A DNA stretch of 5,834 nt from an uncultured Collinsella sp. (GTDB taxonomy: Bacteria; Actinomycetota; Coriobacteriia; Coriobacteriales; Coriobacteriaceae), in contig CABSMZ010000123.1 in the NCBI GenBank assembly GCA_902478875.1, forward strand, positions 1 through 5,834, in the 5' to 3' direction. Shown here piece after piece: positions 5,185 to 5,834 of this stretch. The notes beneath the pieces were generated by a model. The model saw nothing but the letters and a program-made list of their open reading frames with translations. It made no database searches and had not been told where the DNA came from. Every line of letters starts with the position of its first letter. The stretch's first letter is position 1. The position numbers and the translations under genes were made by a program.

Positions 5185-5805
5185 ATGGCCACCGCCGACC
5201 CCAAGAAGAAAAAGAAGAAGCGCAAGAAGAAAGAGTCACTCGAGCATAAGCGCAACCGCATCCTGGTAGCGCTGGGCATTTTTGCCGTGGTGTACGCCCT
5301 CGATGAGTTCGGCACCCTCACCGCCGCATTCGGTACCCCGGGCGACATCTACGCCAGCTTTATGCTGTTCCTCATACCGTTTTTGATTGCCGGCTACGAC
5401 GTGCTGCAAAAGGCATTCAATAACATCCGCCGCGGCAAGGCCTTCGATGAGAGCTTCCTTATGGCAGTCGCGACCATCGGCGCGTTTGCCATGGTGCTCT
5501 TCCCCGATACCGACCCGCACATGGCCGAAGGCGCCGCCGTCATGCTGTTCTACCAGGTCGGAGAGCTGTTCCAGGCATACGCCGTGGGCAAGAGCCGCAA
5601 GTCGATCAGCGCCATGATGGACATCGCGCCCGACTACGCTAACGTCGAGCAAGCCGACGGCACACTCGAACAGGTCTTTCCCGATGACATCGCCGTCGGC
5701 ACCGTGATCGTGGTCAAGCCCGGCGAGCGCGTGCCTATCGACGGCGTCATCGTCGAGGGCGAAACCCAGCTCGACACCGCCGCCCTTACCGGTGAGTCGG
5801 TCCCC
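5185..5805 (+). CDS. P1B-type heavy-metal-transporting ATPase (Zn/Cd/Pb class), 3' truncated
   Basis: The first 207 residues of what is normally a 600-plus residue inner-membrane pump exporting Zn(II), Cd(II) or Pb(II) with ATP. Residues 7-16 are almost all Lys/Arg, where most relatives carry an HMA domain. Membrane segments lie about 26-48, 56-75 and 90-107, followed by AAVMLFYQVGELFQ (117-130) and GKSRKSI (135-141), typical of the CadA/ZntA branch. The actuator domain begins at about 147, with VVKPGERVPIDG (176-187) and LTGESVP (201-207) containing the TGES phosphatase motif. The CPC ion site and the DKTG phosphorylation loop lie beyond the real sequence. ATG 5185 is chosen because GGGAGG (5170-5175) lies 9 bases upstream; an in-frame GTG at 5152 falls inside the operator. 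Residues past P207 would come from adapter, so the gene is not necessarily broken in the organism. Confidence 0.93.
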
Positions 5806-5834
5806 CTGTCTCTTATACACATCTGACGCTGCCG
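5806..5834. other. Nextera transposase adapter read-through (non-genomic)
   Basis: CTGTCTCTTATACACATCT (5806-5824) is the reverse complement of the Tn5 mosaic-end sequence used in Illumina Nextera libraries, and GACGCTGCCG (5825-5834) continues exactly as the read-1 adapter arm. Translation across the junction gives the tail L-S-L-I-H-I, a familiar adapter-derived peptide in draft genomes. The window therefore ends at an untrimmed contig end, and these 29 bases should be removed before annotation. Confidence 0.97.

Noticed and set aside
4401..5348. Long minus-strand frame (315 codons) across the repressor, HMA and ATPase genes
   Set aside because: It overlaps three well-supported genes and two operators, and its N-terminal region is the complement of the poly-Lys codons. 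It has no recognisable motif.
5236..5834. Minus-strand frames starting at the right edge (MYKRQ..., MCIRDR...)
   Set aside because: Their first residues are translated from the sequencing adapter, and the rest is antisense to the ATPase.

Overview
The window looks like a draft-assembly contig end from a GC-rich gut Actinobacterium of the class Coriobacteriia. Collinsella or a close relative is my best guess, from codon style and gene types only. Bases 5806-5834 are not genomic: they match the reverse complement of the Illumina Nextera transposase adapter, so genuine sequence stops at 5805, inside a P-type ATPase gene.

Layout. Bases 1-68 are the tail of an unidentified + strand gene, closed by a strong intrinsic terminator (71-115). 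A second, bidirectional hairpin terminator (150-225) also serves the convergent minus-strand gene 234-1334, a two-repeat membrane transporter of the ArsP_2 / putative manganese transporter type with a very His-rich central loop. Its promoter (1397-1424, minus) is overlaid by a 9-8-9 inverted repeat that looks like an operator. Divergent from it, 1507-2475 encodes a DEDDh exonuclease (DnaQ/RNase T-like) with an extra N-terminal region. Then comes a visibly AT-richer island (about 2548-4436) holding one gene, 2827-4017, for a protein with a C-terminal PD-(D/E)XK nuclease-like (DUF559/Vsr-like) domain and a coiled-coil tail. Two gaps of about 280 and 420 bases flank it.

From 4363 onward there is a compact zinc-type metal-efflux cluster: an ArsR/SmtB-family repressor carrying all four alpha-5 zinc ligands, a free-standing 72-residue heavy-metal-associated (HMA) domain protein, and a P1B-type metal-transporting ATPase that has a poly-lysine N-terminus instead of its own HMA domain. 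Three copies of one 20-bp imperfect palindrome (4368-4387, 4403-4422, 5142-5161) sit on the repressor promoter, in the repressor leader and in the ATPase leader. The likely circuit is this: apo-repressor silences both its own operon and the ATPase, metal binding releases it, the small HMA protein handles cytosolic metal, and the ATPase exports it. The His-rich transporter at 234-1334 may be a second metal exporter, but its operator differs, so it is probably under another regulator.

I found no CRISPR array, tRNA, rRNA, insertion sequence or attachment site. The most distinctive items are the three-site operator set, the split HMA/ATPase arrangement, the operator-like palindrome on the transporter promoter, the orphan nuclease-domain gene in an AT-rich island, and the adapter artefact.
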